The notes: generated by a model not told the origin, from the letters alone. Positions 26,156-34,529 are shown, counted from the first letter of the stretch. The stretch is 51,366 nucleotides of DNA from Methylobacillus sp. (GCA_018607835.1 JABBAS010000031.1:117634-168999); one strand, 5' to 3'. Numbers and translations are program-made.

Positions 26156-27064
26156 ATGGCGACTCACCTTGTTCCCAGCCTCGACGCGCTTGCCGCTGAA
26201 CGGCACATTGCGCGCGTGCGATCGATGCAGGCGTCTAGCTGGCTTAATGAAGAGGTCGCGCAACGCATGCTTAGTCGACTTGACTGGATGACCCAGCAGC
26301 CCAAGCGCTGGTTACATTGGGAGCCGACGTGGGGTGGGCTGAATGCCCACCGCCTGCTGACTGACAAGCTGCCCACTGCGACGACGGTTACGGGTGGCTA
26401 CAGTTCGTCTGCCAGGCAATTTGCTGCTAAACCGACGGGACCGAGTTGGGCCTTTTGGCGCTCGGCAGAGCCGCTTTGGGAGCCAGGTGCTAAGCCGGTT
26501 GACATGGTCTGGGCCAATATGTCGCTTCACCTGCAGACGGATCCTATGGAACTGTTTGCGCTTTGGAAGCAGGCGTTGCAGCCCCAAGGTTACGTGATGT
26601 TTTCTGCTTTAGGGCCAGATACCTTGCGTGAGGTTCGGCAGGTTTACGCAGCCATGGGTTGGGCCGATGCGATGCATGACTTCACCGATATGCACGATTG
26701 GGGCGATATGTTGGTTGAGGCAGGCTTTGCAGAGCCGGTCATGGATATGGAGACCCTGACCCTGACCTACCCAAATGCGGAGCGCCTGATTAAAGACTTG
26801 CGCGATTACGGCGGTAACACGTCGCGGGCGCGTTTTGGTCAACTGCGTGGCAAGGCGTGGCGCGCCGAACTGTGCCGGTCGTTAGAGGCGCAGTTGCCCC
26901 GAACGGCTGATGGCCAGTTACAGGTGACGGTGGAACTTATATACGGGCACGCGGTCAAACCAGATGTGACGGTGCCCGCGTCTGCCACCACTCACGTGGC
27001 ACTGAGTGACATGCAGGCGATGCTGCAGCAGCGCAAGGGCGCCCCCCCTAAGTCAAATAAGTAG
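26156..27064 (+). CDS. bioC: BioC-like SAM-dependent methyltransferase
   Basis: About 302 residues. The middle VWANMSLHLQTDP and the segment LQPQGYVMFSALGPDTLREVRQVYAAMGW are characteristic of BioC (malonyl-ACP O-methyltransferase, which starts pimelate formation for biotin). However, motif I of class I methyltransferases (normally LDLGCGTG) is not recognisable at its expected place near residues 45-60, where the sequence reads WLHWEPTWGGLNAH. No other biotin genes are nearby. The call therefore rests on the C-terminal half and on its position divergent from comF; the activity may be changed or lost. Confidence 0.65.
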   Translation: MATHLVPSLDALAAERHIARVRSMQASSWLNEEVAQRMLSRLDWMTQQPKRWLHWEPTWGGLNAHRLLTDKLPTATTVTGGYSSSARQFAAKPTGPSWAFWRSAEPLWEPGAKPVDMVWANMSLHLQTDPMELFALWKQALQPQGYVMFSALGPDTLREVRQVYAAMGWADAMHDFTDMHDWGDMLVEAGFAEPVMDMETLTLTYPNAERLIKDLRDYGGNTSRARFGQLRGKAWRAELCRSLEAQLPRTADGQLQVTVELIYGHAVKPDVTVPASATTHVALSDMQAMLQQRKGAPPKSNK

Positions 27065-27093
27065 AAATCCGTGCGAACCGTGGGGTTTGGGTA

Positions 27094-27122
27094 TTCGGGT
27101 TGCCCCTAGGTCGCGCTACAAT
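27094..27122 (+). promoter_or_regulatory. Weak candidate promoter ahead of the cytochrome oxidase region
   Basis: TTCGGG (27094-27099) and TACAAT (27117-27122), spacer 17. The -35 is poor. A transcript from here would have an untranslated leader of about 130 bases before the DUF2244 start. Confidence 0.35.
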
Positions 27123-27261
27123 GTGACGTTGATTTCTGATCGACCTCTTCCCCGTGTTTACTGATTGGTTGGCGCGGTTACGAAGAGGTTACGTGTAGGT
27201 GGTGGTCGGCTCATACGGATCACCGAATTCATTGTTGATACCACGGGTAACCGCGTCTGCC

Positions 27262-27723
27262 ATGCGTTTTGGACAAGCAACTGAGAGTGGGCTGTTATGG
27301 AGCTTCCGCCGCAACTGCGCGATGAAGCCGAGTCAGTTGCTCGCGGTACTCGCTTTTTTGAGCGCGGTGTCGTTAGGCGTTGCCAGTGCGTTTTGGTGGC
27401 AGGGTGCTGTTTTTGTGATGCCATTTGCGCTGATAGAGGTGTCCATGTTAGCGGTGGCATTTTTTGCCTACGCGCGCCACGCCACTGACAGCGAAACGGC
27501 CCGTTTGGACGCAAATTGGCTGGTCATTGAGCAGGAGATCGGTGGTAAGCGGGCAGAAACCCGGTTCCCAAGGGCCTCCGTCCGAATTGAGCCGTTGGCC
27601 GATTCAGGGAACCTCATTGAGGTGACCGCCCGCGGCGATCGGTTGGAGTTTGGTCGTCATGTGCGGGCCGATTGGCGGCCCCTGGTGGCGAGAGAAATGC
27701 GCTTCGCTGTGCGGGGTTTTTGA
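27262..27723 (+). CDS. DUF2244 family membrane protein
   Basis: 153 residues with two hydrophobic helices (about 24-65) and a soluble beta-rich C-terminal half. WSFRRNCAMKPSQLLAVLAFLSAVS is the family-typical N-terminal segment, followed by a RFPRASVRIEP stretch. DUF2244 genes commonly precede cytochrome c oxidase subunit II in betaproteobacteria; the function is not known. ATG 27262 is chosen; the frame runs open to a GTG at 27199. There are about 98 bases to coxB. Confidence 0.85.
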   Translation: MRFGQATESGLLWSFRRNCAMKPSQLLAVLAFLSAVSLGVASAFWWQGAVFVMPFALIEVSMLAVAFFAYARHATDSETARLDANWLVIEQEIGGKRAETRFPRASVRIEPLADSGNLIEVTARGDRLEFGRHVRADWRPLVAREMRFAVRGF

Positions 27724-27737
27724 GACAGTTTGGGCTA

Positions 27738-27755
27738 GACGCCTAGCAGGGCGTC
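27738..27755. repeat. Hairpin GACGCC/GGCGTC between DUF2244 and coxB
   Basis: GACGCC (27738-27743) and GGCGTC (27750-27755) pair around a 6-base loop. No T-run follows, so it is not a standard terminator. Further downstream, TGATATATCA (27781-27790) is a separate perfect 10-bp palindrome. Confidence 0.6.
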
Positions 27756-27821
27756 GGCAAAGTTTGGTTTAATTCGAGCTTGATATATCATTCAAGACTT
27801 ATATTTGAGGCGTAAGAACAA

Positions 27822-29030
27822 GTGAGCACGAAAATGACATTGGGTACCGTCCCTCAAAGCCGCTGGGCGGCCATGCAACGTGGTGTAGCGAAAGCAGTGG
27901 TGACCTTGACAGGTCTAACCGCGGGCGTTGCTTACGCAACCGGCGACTTACCTGGCGGTCCGGCAGTGAATCAACTCAACCTGCCCCCTGCGGTGACGGC
28001 GATTGCGGCTGAACAGGCGTGGTTGCACTGGTTTATGTTGATTCTGTGTACGGTCATTTTCTTGGCTGTGTTCGGCGTGATGTTCTATTCCATCTGGAAG
28101 CACCGCCGCTCAGTCGGTCACAAAGCGCAGGAGCTGCCTGAGCCCCTGTGGGTGGAGTTGGGTTGGACCATCGTGCCTTTCTTGATTGTGATTGGTATGG
28201 CTTTGCCTGCGACCAAAGTATTGGTGGCCCAAAAAGACACGACCAACGCGGACTTGACGGTCAAGGTCACCGGTATGCAGTGGCAGTGGGGTTACGACTA
28301 CATCAAGGGCGAGGGTGAGGGCATCGGTTTCGTGTCACGTCTGGACCCTGCGCACCGCGCGTTGTCCAATGCCGGCACCGGTGCTAAGCCTGACGACTAT
28401 TTGCTGAAGGCGGACAACCCGTTGGTGGTGCCCGTTGGTCAGAAAGTGCGCGTGATCACGACGGCAAACGATGTGATTCACTCTTGGATGGTGCCCTCCT
28501 TTGGGGTGAAGCAAGATGCGATTCCTGGATTCGTTCGCGACACGTGGTTCCGTGCTGAAAAAGAAGGTATGTACTACGGTCAGTGCGTGGAGTTGTGCGG
28601 TAAGGAGCACGCCTACATGCCCATCAACGTGAAGGTGGTCAGCGCTGACGAGTACACCACGTGGGTTGACGGCCAGAAGAAGGCCATGGCGGCCTTGGCC
28701 GATGATCCTGCCAAGGTGTGGGAGTTGACCGCGCTGGTTGAGCGCGGCGCCACGGTGTATGCCGCAAATTGTGCCGCATGCCACCAGGCGACAGGTAAAG
28801 GTGCCGGCCCCATCAAGGCATTGGATGGCTCGGCGATTGTGCTGAACAAAGACCACGCTGAGGTGATCGACGTTTTGTTGAATGGTCGCGCCAACGGTGC
28901 GATGCCTGCGTGGAAGTCACTGAGTGACACCGAAATCGCTGCCGTAATCACCTACGCCAAAAACAGCTGGTCAAACCAGTCCGGCGATTTGGTGCAGCCC
29001 GCTGCAGTCCAGGCCGCACGCAACAACTGA
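27822..29030 (+). CDS. coxB: Cytochrome c oxidase subunit II with fused cytochrome c domain
   Basis: 402 residues. Two transmembrane helices follow a signal/leader segment; the cupredoxin domain carries the CuA ligands C255-x3-C259-x3-H263-x2-M266, with another His in VIHSWMVPSFG. Downstream, C317-AA-C320-H321 and a Met in NGAMPAWKSL form a C-terminal heme c domain, as in caa3-type oxidases, so electrons can enter directly. The start is GTG 27822; an in-frame ATG follows at 27834. coxB and ctaD are 38 bases apart and together form the catalytic core. Confidence 0.97.
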   Translation: MSTKMTLGTVPQSRWAAMQRGVAKAVVTLTGLTAGVAYATGDLPGGPAVNQLNLPPAVTAIAAEQAWLHWFMLILCTVIFLAVFGVMFYSIWKHRRSVGHKAQELPEPLWVELGWTIVPFLIVIGMALPATKVLVAQKDTTNADLTVKVTGMQWQWGYDYIKGEGEGIGFVSRLDPAHRALSNAGTGAKPDDYLLKADNPLVVPVGQKVRVITTANDVIHSWMVPSFGVKQDAIPGFVRDTWFRAEKEGMYYGQCVELCGKEHAYMPINVKVVSADEYTTWVDGQKKAMAALADDPAKVWELTALVERGATVYAANCAACHQATGKGAGPIKALDGSAIVLNKDHAEVIDVLLNGRANGAMPAWKSLSDTEIAAVITYAKNSWSNQSGDLVQPAAVQAARNN

Positions 29031-29068
29031 TCGAAGTTAATAAATTTTTGTATTAGAAGGACGAAACC

Positions 29069-30685
29069 ATGAGCGCCGTAATTGACCATCATGACGACCA
29101 CACACATGACGACCACCACGCCCCTACGGGCTGGCGTCGTTGGGTGTTTGCAACCAACCACAAAGATATTGGCACGCTGTACCTGCTGTTCAGTTTCTCG
29201 ATGCTGATGTTTGGTGGCTTGCTGGCGATGGGCATCCGTGCCGAGTTGTACCAGCCTGGTTTGCAGTTGGTTAACCCCGAGTTGTTTAACCAGCTCACCA
29301 CCATGCACGGTTTGATCATGGTGTTCGGCGCCATCATGCCTGGCTTCGTCGGCTTTGCTAACTGGATGATTCCGTTGCAGATTGGCGCTGGCGATATGGC
29401 GTTTGCGCGCATGAATAACTTCAGCTTTTGGCTGATGATCCCTGCGGGCCTGATGTTAGCCGGTTCGTTCTTTATGCCTGGCGGCGCACCCGCAGCAGGC
29501 TGGACACTGTATGCACCGCTGACCTTGCAAATGGGCCCCTCAATGGATGCGGGTATCTTTGCGCTGCACATTTTGGGCGCCTCGTCCATCATGGGCTCCA
29601 TCAACATCATCGTGACCATCCTGAACATGCGCGCGCCTGGCATGACCTTGATGAAGATGCCGATGTTCGTTTGGACATGGTTGATTACGGCTTATTTGTT
29701 GATCGCTGTGATGCCCGTGTTGGCAGGCGCCATCACCATGACGCTGACTGACCGTCACTTCGGCACGAGCTTCTTTAACCCCGCCGGTGGCGGTGACCCC
29801 GTGATGTATCAACACATCTTTTGGTTCTTTGGTCACCCAGAGGTCTACATCATGATTTTGCCGGCCTTCGGTATCGTGAGTCAGATCGTTCCGGCGTTTG
29901 CGCGTAAGAAGTTATTTGGCTATGCCTCAATGGTGTACGCCACTGGCTCGATCGCGATTTTGTCCTTTGTTGTTTGGGCGCACCACATGTTCACCACGGG
30001 TATGCCCGTGACGGGACAGTTGTTCTTTATGTACTCAACCATGTTGATTGCTGTGCCCACTGGCGTGAAGATCTTTAACTGGATCGCGACGATGTGGAAG
30101 GGCTCCATGACGTTTGAAACGCCTATGCTGTTTGCAGTGGGTTTCATCTTCGTGTTCACCTTGGGCGGCTTTACCGGCCTGATTTTGTCCATGGCGCCTG
30201 TGGATACACAACTCCAAGATACGTATTACGTGGTGGCTCACTTCCACTACGTGCTGGTGGCGGGCTCTTTGTACGCGATGTTTGCGGGCTATTACTACTG
30301 GTCGCCCAAGTGGACAGGCGTGATGTACAACGAGACACGTGGCAAGATCCACTTCTGGTGGTCATTGATCGCGTTCAACATTACCTTCTTCCCTATGCAC
30401 TTCTTGGGTTTGGCGGGCATGCCGCGTCGCTACGCCGACTACCCCATGCAGTTCGCTGACTTCAACTTGGTTGCCTCTTTGGGTGGCTTTGCTTTCGGTC
30501 TGGCGCAGGTTTACTTCTTCGTGTTTGTGGTGTGGCCAGGGATGCGTGGCAAAGGTGAGAAAGCGCCTCAGAAGCCATGGGACGGTGCCGAAGGGCTGGA
30601 GTGGGAAGTGGCTTCGCCAGCGCCTTTCCATACCTTTGAAACCCCACCAAAGTTGAATGCTGAAGCGAACAAGATCGTTGCCTAA
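29069..30685 (+). CDS. ctaD: Cytochrome c oxidase subunit I
   Basis: Catalytic subunit of an aa3-type oxidase, 538 residues and about twelve membrane helices. Visible signatures are MHGLIMVFGAIMPGFVGFANW with a low-spin heme His, WFFGHPEVYIMILPAFGI with the CuB His, the cross-linked Tyr region and the D-channel Glu, VWAHHMFTTGM, and YYVVAHFHYVLVAGS. GAAGGA precedes the ATG by 7-8 bases. The N-terminus is His/Asp-rich (VIDHHDDHTHDDHH), unusual but soluble. It is the second gene of the oxidase operon. Confidence 0.98.
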   Translation: MSAVIDHHDDHTHDDHHAPTGWRRWVFATNHKDIGTLYLLFSFSMLMFGGLLAMGIRAELYQPGLQLVNPELFNQLTTMHGLIMVFGAIMPGFVGFANWMIPLQIGAGDMAFARMNNFSFWLMIPAGLMLAGSFFMPGGAPAAGWTLYAPLTLQMGPSMDAGIFALHILGASSIMGSINIIVTILNMRAPGMTLMKMPMFVWTWLITAYLLIAVMPVLAGAITMTLTDRHFGTSFFNPAGGGDPVMYQHIFWFFGHPEVYIMILPAFGIVSQIVPAFARKKLFGYASMVYATGSIAILSFVVWAHHMFTTGMPVTGQLFFMYSTMLIAVPTGVKIFNWIATMWKGSMTFETPMLFAVGFIFVFTLGGFTGLILSMAPVDTQLQDTYYVVAHFHYVLVAGSLYAMFAGYYYWSPKWTGVMYNETRGKIHFWWSLIAFNITFFPMHFLGLAGMPRRYADYPMQFADFNLVASLGGFAFGLAQVYFFVFVVWPGMRGKGEKAPQKPWDGAEGLEWEVASPAPFHTFETPPKLNAEANKIVA

Positions 30686-30703
30686 CACTAAACAGGATTG
30701 ACT

Positions 30704-30814
30704 ATGACACCCGAACAGAAGCGCGCAAATAAACGACTTGGCTTGATATTGGCCAGCGTGGCCTTGACGTTTCTCATCGGGTTTGTTGCCAAACTTCTGG
30801 TGCTGGGAACCTAA
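30704..30814 (+). CDS. Small membrane peptide between ctaD and ctaG (36 residues)
   Basis: ATG 30704 opens a 36-codon frame: a charged start (MTPEQKRANKRLG) and one hydrophobic helix (residues about 14-34) ending at TAA 30814. It fills the gap between ctaD (18 bases) and ctaG (3 bases). Short single-helix proteins in this position are annotated as cytochrome oxidase small assembly proteins in Burkholderiales, so I assign it to that group by position and shape, not by a detected motif. Confidence 0.7.
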   Translation: MTPEQKRANKRLGLILASVALTFLIGFVAKLLVLGT

Positions 30815-30817
30815 GGG

Positions 30818-31438
30818 ATGTTGCGGGGCAAACAAAATGGTTTGATGGTGCGCAAATTAGCGATCATCGTGATCGGTATGTTTGCCTTCGGCTACGGTTT
30901 GGTGCCGCTTTATCGTGCGATTTGCGAGGTGACAGGCATCAACATCTTGTCTTTGACCGAGTTGACGGTTCCCGGTAGCAAACAACGATCTCCGAAAAAT
31001 ACCCAAGTGGATACCTCGCGGACCATCACGGTTGAGTTTGATACCAACACCCGTGGCTTGTGGCAATTTCATCCTGCCGTGCGCAGCATGCAGGTGCATC
31101 CCGGTGAAATGGCGACGGTGATGTACGAGTTTGAAAATTCACAGGCCCGGACCATGGCCGCGCAGGCGATTCCAAGTTATGCGCCCAAGGTTTCTGCAGC
31201 CTATTTCAACAAGCTAGAGTGTTTCTGTTTTACGCAGTACACATTGGCGCCTGCAGAAAAGAAGTCTTGGCCGGTTGTGTTCATCGTGGATCCAAAGTTA
31301 CCCAAAGACGTGACAACGATTACCTTGTCCTATACTTTTTTTGAGGTGGGCGGGCGTACACCTGCCGCGCCGACTGCGGCAGTGACGCCGCAAGCGATAC
31401 AAGACGATGGCTTGGTGCCCGAGGTGGCGACGCTGTGA
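30818..31438 (+). CDS. ctaG: Cytochrome c oxidase assembly protein CtaG (Cox11)
   Basis: Copper chaperone for the CuB site of subunit I. It has one N-terminal membrane anchor (about 12-30) and a periplasmic immunoglobulin-like domain of 206 residues in all. The copper motif is C135-F-C137-F in KLECFCFTQYTLAP, with GINILSLTEL near residue 40 and a FVIDPKLPKD-type segment later. The ATG at 30818 comes 4 bases after the previous stop. Confidence 0.95.
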   Translation: MLRGKQNGLMVRKLAIIVIGMFAFGYGLVPLYRAICEVTGINILSLTELTVPGSKQRSPKNTQVDTSRTITVEFDTNTRGLWQFHPAVRSMQVHPGEMATVMYEFENSQARTMAAQAIPSYAPKVSAAYFNKLECFCFTQYTLAPAEKKSWPVVFIVDPKLPKDVTTITLSYTFFEVGGRTPAAPTAAVTPQAIQDDGLVPEVATL

Positions 31439-31659
31439 GTGAGCCTAAAGAGGTGCCCGTATACAAGCGCAAGGGTGCGTGGGTTGCAACGGTGGTCGCT
31501 GTGTTGTGGGCGTTTTTGGGCGTTCGCCGCCACGCTGAATATCAGTCAGACATAAAAAAATTAAATCCACTGCATATTGCAGTGGTGGGGCTAGTTGCCA
31601 CCATCCTGTTTGTACTTGGACTTATGGTCTTTGTGCGTTGGGTGGTTGCCGTGTCCTGA
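31435..31659 (+). CDS. DUF2970 family membrane protein
   Basis: 74 residues with one or two hydrophobic helices; the AVLWAFLGVRRHAEYQSDIKKLNPLHIAVVGL segment is characteristic of DUF2970, found in cytochrome oxidase operons. The GTG start at 31435 overlaps the ctaG stop (GTGA). The function is unknown. Confidence 0.85.
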   Translation: MSEPKEVPVYKRKGAWVATVVAVLWAFLGVRRHAEYQSDIKKLNPLHIAVVGLVATILFVLGLMVFVRWVVAVS

Positions 31660-31669
31660 GAAGACGGAC

Positions 31670-31695
31670 GCTGTTGATGTGAAAATATCAACAGC
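31670..31695. repeat. 9-bp inverted repeat upstream of coxC
   Basis: GCTGTTGAT (31670-31678) and ATCAACAGC (31687-31695) are perfect inverted copies separated by GTGAAAAT. There is no T-run, so it is not a terminator. It may be an operator or an RNA hairpin just before coxC. It contains TTGAT and ATCAA but with 8 bases between, not the 4 of an FNR box. Confidence 0.65.
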
Positions 31696-31788
31696 CACCC
31701 GATAAGAAGTGTTTTTACCCGTTAACATTGCCGCCTAGCCACGGTTAAGCCAAGGCAATTGAAAACTTTAGATAAGCAGGAGTTGGTC

Positions 31789-32670
31789 ATGTCCGCAGCA
31801 TCGCACGGTGGTACACCGTATTACTTCATTCCGGGGCCCTCAAGCCGCCCGGTCATGTCCGCGATCGGTCTCTTCTTTGTCATTCTGGGCGCTGGCCAAT
31901 GGGTCAACGACCACGGTTGGGGTGCCTACGTACTCTTGTTTGGCCTTGTCTGGTGGCTGACGGTTTTGTACCTCTGGTTTAAGGATGCGATCAATGAGAG
32001 CGAGGCCGGGCACTATGGCCACAAAGTTGATCTCTCTTACCGCTGGAGCATGAGTTGGTTTATCTTCTCAGAGGTCATGTTCTTCGGTGCTTTCTTCACG
32101 GCATTGTGGTGGGCACGCATGCACTCAGTCCCCGCACTCGGGAACATTGAGAATGCCTTGCTTTGGCCGGATTTCCAAGCCGTTTGGCCAACGGCGGCGG
32201 CGGGTGTCACTGCCGCGCCGGGTGCCCTCATTGAGACCTTTAGTACCGTGGGTCCATTTTGGTTGCCCACGATTAACACGGCATTGTTGCTAACGTCTGG
32301 TGTCACACTCACGATTGCACACCACGCGTTGCAAGTGGGGAACCGTAGCAAGACCATCGCGTTCATGTGGCTGACAGTCGCTCTGGGTATTGTTTTCCTG
32401 GGCGTTCAAGGCTACGAGTACGTGCACTTGTATCGGGATCTGAACCTGAAGCTGACCTCCGGTGTGTATGGCTCAACCTTTTACATGCTGACAGGTTTCC
32501 ATGGTTTCCACGTCTTCATTGGTATGTTGATGCTGCTGTTCATCACACTGCGTTTGCAAAAAGGCCACTTTTCAAAAGACCGTCACTTCGGATTTGAAGG
32601 GGCTGCTTGGTACTGGCACTTCGTCGACGTCGTGTGGCTTGGCTTGTACGTGCTGGTTTACTGGCTGTAG
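31789..32670 (+). CDS. coxC: Cytochrome c oxidase subunit III
   Basis: 293 residues with about seven hydrophobic helices. Typical CoxC segments include YYFIPGPSSRPV at the N-terminus, YRWSMSWFIFSEVMFFGAFF, LTSGVTLTIAHHAL and FYMLTGFHGFHVFIGMLML. CAGGAG at 31777-31782 is well placed for ATG 31789, so I do not use the earlier in-frame TTG at 31759. The subunit stabilises the oxidase and the proton-uptake path. A terminator follows. Confidence 0.96.
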   Translation: MSAASHGGTPYYFIPGPSSRPVMSAIGLFFVILGAGQWVNDHGWGAYVLLFGLVWWLTVLYLWFKDAINESEAGHYGHKVDLSYRWSMSWFIFSEVMFFGAFFTALWWARMHSVPALGNIENALLWPDFQAVWPTAAAGVTAAPGALIETFSTVGPFWLPTINTALLLTSGVTLTIAHHALQVGNRSKTIAFMWLTVALGIVFLGVQGYEYVHLYRDLNLKLTSGVYGSTFYMLTGFHGFHVFIGMLMLLFITLRLQKGHFSKDRHFGFEGAAWYWHFVDVVWLGLYVLVYWL

Positions 32671-32694
32671 GGCAGCGCCTAGCGGGCATAGAAA

Positions 32695-32717
32695 AGGCGC
32701 CCTAGGGCGCCTTTTTG
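32695..32717 (+). terminator. Terminator after coxC
   Basis: AGGCGCCCTAGGGCGCCT is a self-complementary stem (GGCGCCC/GGGCGCC with a very short loop) followed by TTTTT. It ends the coxB-coxC unit before the converging DUF2909 gene. Confidence 0.75.
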
Positions 32718-32748
32718 TTTGCACGGGGTGTACGAAGCAGTGCGTGGT

Positions 32749-33009
32749 TTACCGACCGTTTGCAATGCCTGTGGGTTCTATCCATCCTAGGCTGTAGCTG
32801 ATTAAGACGACAATGAACAACAAAACAGAAAACCCTACTCGAAAAGCCAAGGCCTTCGCCATGTTCCCTTTGGGCTTGGCAGGCGCTTCTGTTGCCGCAC
32901 CGTGTTCGTCAACGGGCGGTGTTTCCGTACTGCCTCGCATCATGATGATGAGCGCGGCAACCAAGCTGCCGAGAATGGCGATGAATCCCAGTGCAATTAT
33001 CCAAGTCAT
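32749..33009 (-). CDS. DUF2909-like twin-transmembrane protein
   Basis: 86 residues: helix 1 (about 3-25), a hydrophilic spacer rich in Ala/Pro/Lys (about 27-52) and helix 2 (about 57-76) ending in LGWIEPTG. This matches the twin-transmembrane DUF2909 proteins found between oxidase subunit III and SURF1. It is on the minus strand inside an otherwise plus-strand oxidase cluster. No known function. Confidence 0.8.
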   Translation of the reverse strand: MTWIIALGFIAILGSLVAALIIMMRGSTETPPVDEHGAATEAPAKPKGNMAKALAFRVGFSVLLFIVVLISYSLGWIEPTGIANGR

Positions 33010-33067
33010 GTGGTGATTATCGTTGCTCTACCCCTTTTTTTGAAATGCTACCTTGAGAATAATTCGG

Positions 33068-33832
33068 ATGGTTGATGTCATGGCTGATCGGGGGAAAGCG
33101 TTCTGGGTGATCACGGTCGCGGCTGTGCTGTTGACAGCTGTGGGTGTGCGACTGGGGGTCTGGCAACTGGACCGCGCACATCAAAAGGAGGCCTGGGTGG
33201 CGGCGATTGCAAACCAAGCGTCTCGGCCGGCACTGGATAACCAGGGTGTCGCTCAAGTAGCGTCCCAAGGTAGTAACTCCGTGGTGGCGGAGTATGTGCA
33301 CCGGCCGGTTCGCCTAACGGGTCGGTGGCTACCCGCCCATACCGTGTTTCTCGACAATCGACAAATGAACGGCCGCGTGGGATTCTACGTCGTGACACCC
33401 TTGCAATTGGTGGATGTGACCGGGTCTGAAACGCCGCTAGTGGTGGTGGTGCAACGGGGCTGGGTTCCGCGCGACTTCTTAGATCGCGCACGTGTCCCCG
33501 AGATCCTTACACCGGGGGGACCTATCGAGATTGTTGGTCGTTTAGCCCCGCCGCCAACACAGCTTTACAGTCTGGGTGAGGCACAACCAACACGTATACG
33601 GCAGAATTTAGATTGGTCAGCTTATGAGAAAGAGCTTGGTGAGCCTCTCGGCTCCTACAGCGTTGTGCAAACAGGTGTCATGAGCGAGGGCTTGCTACGA
33701 GAGTGGCCTCAAGTGGACGCCAAAATTTACACCCACTATGGTTACGCCGCGCAATGGTTTGCACTCGCCGCCTTAATTTTCGTGCTTTATATTTGGTTTC
33801 AATGGATCGCTCCGCATCGTGTCAAAAACTAA
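33068..33832 (+). CDS. SURF1 family cytochrome oxidase assembly protein
   Basis: About 254 residues with an N-terminal helix (AVLLTAVGVRLGVWQLDRAHQKEAW, the SURF1 signature) and a C-terminal helix before the tail. HTVFLDNRQMNGRVGFYVVTPLQL and VVQRGWVPRDFLDR are typical. SURF1 proteins help insert heme A into subunit I. ATG 33068 and ATG 33080 are both possible starts. The last 14 bases overlap the next gene. Confidence 0.92.
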   Translation: MVDVMADRGKAFWVITVAAVLLTAVGVRLGVWQLDRAHQKEAWVAAIANQASRPALDNQGVAQVASQGSNSVVAEYVHRPVRLTGRWLPAHTVFLDNRQMNGRVGFYVVTPLQLVDVTGSETPLVVVVQRGWVPRDFLDRARVPEILTPGGPIEIVGRLAPPPTQLYSLGEAQPTRIRQNLDWSAYEKELGEPLGSYSVVQTGVMSEGLLREWPQVDAKIYTHYGYAAQWFALAALIFVLYIWFQWIAPHRVKN

Positions 33833-34529
33833 TCTCCCCCAGTCCGACCGCCCAACGACTTCTCCGCAGGATGAGCCCCTGACCATGACGGTTTTCGATA
33901 TGACCGATGCCGCAGCGGCAGATAAGCGCATGCGCTCAGGGCGGCTAAAAATGATTTTGGTGATGCTCATGTGCGCTGCCCCTGTCATTGCGTCGTACTT
34001 TATGTATTACGTTGTCAGGCCAGAGGGCCGTCGCAATTATGGTGAACTCATTGAACCGCAACGTCCGCTGCCTGATGTGTTGGTGACGGGTGTAAGTGGT
34101 ACGCCCGTCGACCTGAAGTCCCTCAAGGACCTCAAGGATCAGTGGTTGTTGATCAGCGTTTCAAGCGGCGATTGCCCTGCGATATGCGAAAAAAATCTAT
34201 ATCTGCAACGTCAGTTACGTGAGTCTATGGGGCGCGATAAAGGGCGGGTTGATTGGGTGTGGTTGCGCACGGATACGCAAGCGCTGCCTGAGCGACTAAC
34301 CCCTGCACTGACTGAGGCGACCGTACTCGAGATGTCAGAGGCGGATGCCTCGGCCTGGTTGACCGCTGCGCCAGGTAAAGCAATGTCCGAACACCTGTAC
34401 GTTGTTGATCCGCTGGGGAACTTGATGATGCGTTTTCCTGCCGACTTGGATCCCAAGCAGGCTCGCAAGGACCTGACCCATCTGTTGAAAGCATCCTCAT
34501 CTTGGGATAACGAGGGGCGCCAACGGTGA
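33819..34529 (+). CDS. SCO-like membrane-anchored thioredoxin-fold protein
   Basis: 236 residues: a soluble N-terminus, one anchor helix (about 45-65) and a periplasmic domain with C119-P-A-I-C123, the CxxxC of SCO copper chaperones. The third SCO ligand, a His eight residues before the conserved Asp of the last strand, is replaced by Met here; a different His lies closer (SEHLYVVD). It may be a divergent SCO or a thiol-reductase paralogue. The GTG start at 33819 overlaps SURF1. A second, canonical Sco1 ends the same operon. Confidence 0.8.
   Translation: MSKTNLPQSDRPTTSPQDEPLTMTVFDMTDAAAADKRMRSGRLKMILVMLMCAAPVIASYFMYYVVRPEGRRNYGELIEPQRPLPDVLVTGVSGTPVDLKSLKDLKDQWLLISVSSGDCPAICEKNLYLQRQLRESMGRDKGRVDWVWLRTDTQALPERLTPALTEATVLEMSEADASAWLTAAPGKAMSEHLYVVDPLGNLMMRFPADLDPKQARKDLTHLLKASSSWDNEGRQR

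Noticed and set aside
27780-27795. FNR box TTGAT...TTCAA before coxB
   Set aside because: Spacer of 6 and one half-site differs; too weak.
31670-31695. FNR/ANR binding site
   Set aside because: It contains TTGAT and ATCAA, but FNR needs 4 bases between them and there are 8.
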